Part shown: positions 6,866-7,849 of the stretch, one piece after another
Layout of the letters: each line of letters begins with the position of its first letter
Numbering within the stretch: the stretch's first letter is position 1
Source: Caldilinea sp.
Lineage (GTDB): Bacteria > Chloroflexota > Anaerolineae > Caldilineales > Caldilineaceae
NCBI GenBank assembly: GCA_026389955.1
Contig: JAPLGY010000230.1
Coordinates: 1 to 7,849, forward strand
DNA length: 7,849 bases
Reading direction: 5' to 3'
The notes under the pieces: model-generated
What the model saw: the letters and a program-made list of their open reading frames with translations, nothing else
Database searches by the model: none
Told to the model about the DNA's origin: nothing
Made by a program: the position numbers and the translations under genes

Positions 6866-7785
6866 GATTCCCTGCCTCCGTAGTGCACCGAACCGCCGAT
6901 GTATTTGAAGATGATGGCCACCAACGCCACAATGATCACGAACAGCACCCAGGAGAGCGCTGCAGCCTCCCCCATGTGGAAGTTTTTGAAGCCTGTGCGG
7001 TAGATATGGAGCACATAGAAGAGCGTGGCGTTGTCAGGCCCTCCGCCGGTGATCAGATAGCCTGCGGTAAAGACTTGAAACGATCCGATGATGCCCATGA
7101 CCAGAGTAAAAAAGATGACCGGCGACATGAGCGGAATCGTGATATGACGCAGTTTGTGCCAGCGCCCAGCCCCGTCGATGTCCGCCGCTTCGTAGTAGAC
7201 CTCCGGGACCCCTTGGAGGCCCGCCAGATAGATGACCATGGTCGACCCCAGCCCCCACAGGCTCACCAGAATCAGGGAGAAGAGGGCCAGGTTGGGGTCG
7301 ACCAGCCAACGAACTTTGGGCAGCCCAACGGCTCGCAAGAGAATGTTCAAAAAACCAAATTCGGTGTTCAAGATCCACGCCCAGAGGATCGAGCCTGCCA
7401 CGGCAGGGACCACGACAGGCAGATAGTAGAGGGTACGAAAAAAGTGGATGCCGCGCACCTTTGTGTTCATCAACAGTGCAACCGCAAACGCCAGCAGCAT
7501 AGTCAGCGGCACAGAAAAGAGGGTGTAGAGGACCGTGACCTTCAAAGATTGCCAAAACAGCTCGTCGCGCAGCAGGTCGGCAAAATTTTCCAAAAAAATG
7601 AATCTGGGGGGCGTCATCATGTTCCAGTCCTGAAAGGCCATCCAGATGGCAGTCGCCGTCGGGAGGAGGAACCAGAGCAAAAAGCCGAGCAGAAACGGTG
7701 CAATAAAAAGATAGCCCATCAGGTTTCTGCGGGCTCGGTTTGTGTGCGGCAGCAGCCGCGTACGCCATCCTAGGTTGATTGGCAT
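6862..7785 (-). CDS. ABC sugar transporter permease, MalF/UgpA type (CUT1)
   Basis: First membrane subunit of the minus-strand sugar importer. It has 307 residues with six apparent membrane segments (about 24-46, 82-106, 117-139, 165-189, 220-244, 276-296). The EAA loop sits at residues 199-218 ([13 protein letters not shown], then ITIP). [19 protein letters not shown] (residues 117-135) and GGGPDNAT (247-254) are standard for MalF-like proteins. ATG 7785 has a strong AAGGAG 7 nt upstream. The gene overlaps the MalG-type partner by 4 nt. A 28-bp palindrome lies 36 bp upstream, where the solute-binding-protein gene would be expected to end. The paralogue at the left edge of the window shares the fold but differs widely in sequence, so the two transporters probably take different sugars. 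Confidence 0.95.
   Translation of the reverse strand: MPINLGWRTRLLPHTNRARRNLMGYLFIAPFLLGFLLWFLLPTATAIWMAFQDWNMMTPPRFIFLENFADLLRDELFWQSLKVTVLYTLFSVPLTMLLAFAVALLMNTKVRGIHFFRTLYYLPVVVPAVAGSILWAWILNTEFGFLNILLRAVGLPKVRWLVDPNLALFSLILVSLWGLGSTMVIYLAGLQGVPEVYYEAADIDGAGRWHKLRHITIPLMSPVIFFTLVMGIIGSFQVFTAGYLITGGGPDNATLFYVLHIYRTGFKNFHMGEAAALSWVLFVIIVALVAIIFKYIGGSVHYGGRES
6875..6879 (-). promoter_or_regulatory. Ribosome binding site GGAGG fixing a GTG start
   Basis: On the minus strand GGAGG lies 9 nt before the GTG at 6865, inside the end of the upstream permease gene. It supports the GTG start, which is part of a GTGA stop/start overlap. Confidence 0.75.
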
Positions 7786-7792
7786 CGAAGGT

Positions 7793-7798
7793 CTCCTT
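7793..7798 (-). promoter_or_regulatory. Strong ribosome binding site AAGGAG
   Basis: On the minus strand AAGGAG lies 7 nt before the ATG at 7785 of the MalF-type permease. It gives this internal operon gene its own strong initiation site downstream of the palindrome. Confidence 0.8.
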
Positions 7799-7821
7799 GT
7801 CGGTAGGCAATCGAAACAAAC

Positions 7822-7849
7822 TCCAGCGCCACCGGCCGGTGGCGCTGGA
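7822..7849 (-). repeat. Perfect 28-bp palindrome, likely intercistronic hairpin or attenuator
   Basis: The half-site TCCAGCGCCACCGG (7822-7835) is followed directly by its exact reverse complement (7836-7849), reaching the last base of the window. As RNA it can form at least a 12-bp GC-rich stem with a GGCC loop. Read on the minus strand, it is followed by GTTTGTTTCG, a weak T-rich tract. Its position just upstream of the first permease is where CUT1 operons usually have the end of the solute-binding-protein gene. Hairpins there can stabilise that mRNA and limit read-through into the permeases. A large operator for a regulator is the alternative. The repeat may extend beyond the window. Confidence 0.65.

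Noticed and set aside
5520..6932. A 470-codon open frame on the minus strand in another frame
   Set aside because: It overlaps the MalG-type permease and the start of GH31 out of frame and has no membrane or domain pattern of its own.
6844..7773. A 309-codon plus-strand frame opposite the MalF-type permease
   Set aside because: It is highly charged and low in hydrophobic residues, a typical antisense image of a membrane protein gene, with no family resemblance.

Overview
The window is GC-rich bacterial DNA, densely coded, and looks like a carbohydrate-utilisation region. It holds two sets of sugar genes that converge on each other. The lineage is inferred only loosely. Many CUT1-type permease pairs, ROK regulators, Gfo/Idh proteins and GH31 enzymes packed together in high-GC DNA fit Chloroflexota (Anaerolineae/Caldilineae-like), but another high-GC saprophyte cannot be excluded. 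No rRNA, tRNA, CRISPR array, insertion sequence or phage gene is visible.

Plus-strand cluster (1-3801): the window opens inside a MalF-type ABC sugar permease. It is followed, with a 4-nt overlap, by its MalG-type partner, then by a short and divergent Gfo/Idh-like protein. After a 176-bp gap comes a ROK-family (NagC/Xyl repressor type) transcriptional regulator. That gap holds a good sigma70-like promoter and an inverted repeat that would begin at the transcription start, so the regulator can be transcribed on its own and is possibly autoregulated.

Minus-strand cluster (7849 down to 3953): a perfect 28-bp palindrome at the window edge precedes a second MalF-type permease, a second MalG-type permease (GTG start, 4-nt overlap) and a GH31 alpha-glycosidase. 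The order suggests import of an oligosaccharide followed by intracellular cleavage by the GH31 enzyme. The solute-binding proteins of both transporters must lie outside the window. No ATPase gene is seen, as is common for CUT1 systems that share an MsmK/MalK-like ATPase encoded elsewhere.

The two clusters meet tail to tail at about 3802-3952 with no convincing terminator. The most notable features are three proteins whose family active-site or ligand-site residues are changed (the GH31 enzyme, the ROK regulator and the Gfo/Idh-like protein), and the regulatory palindromes at 2521-2550 and 7822-7849. I see no clearly novel multi-gene system. The substrate of this locus may nevertheless be unusual, because enzyme and regulator both depart from their families at sugar-contacting positions.
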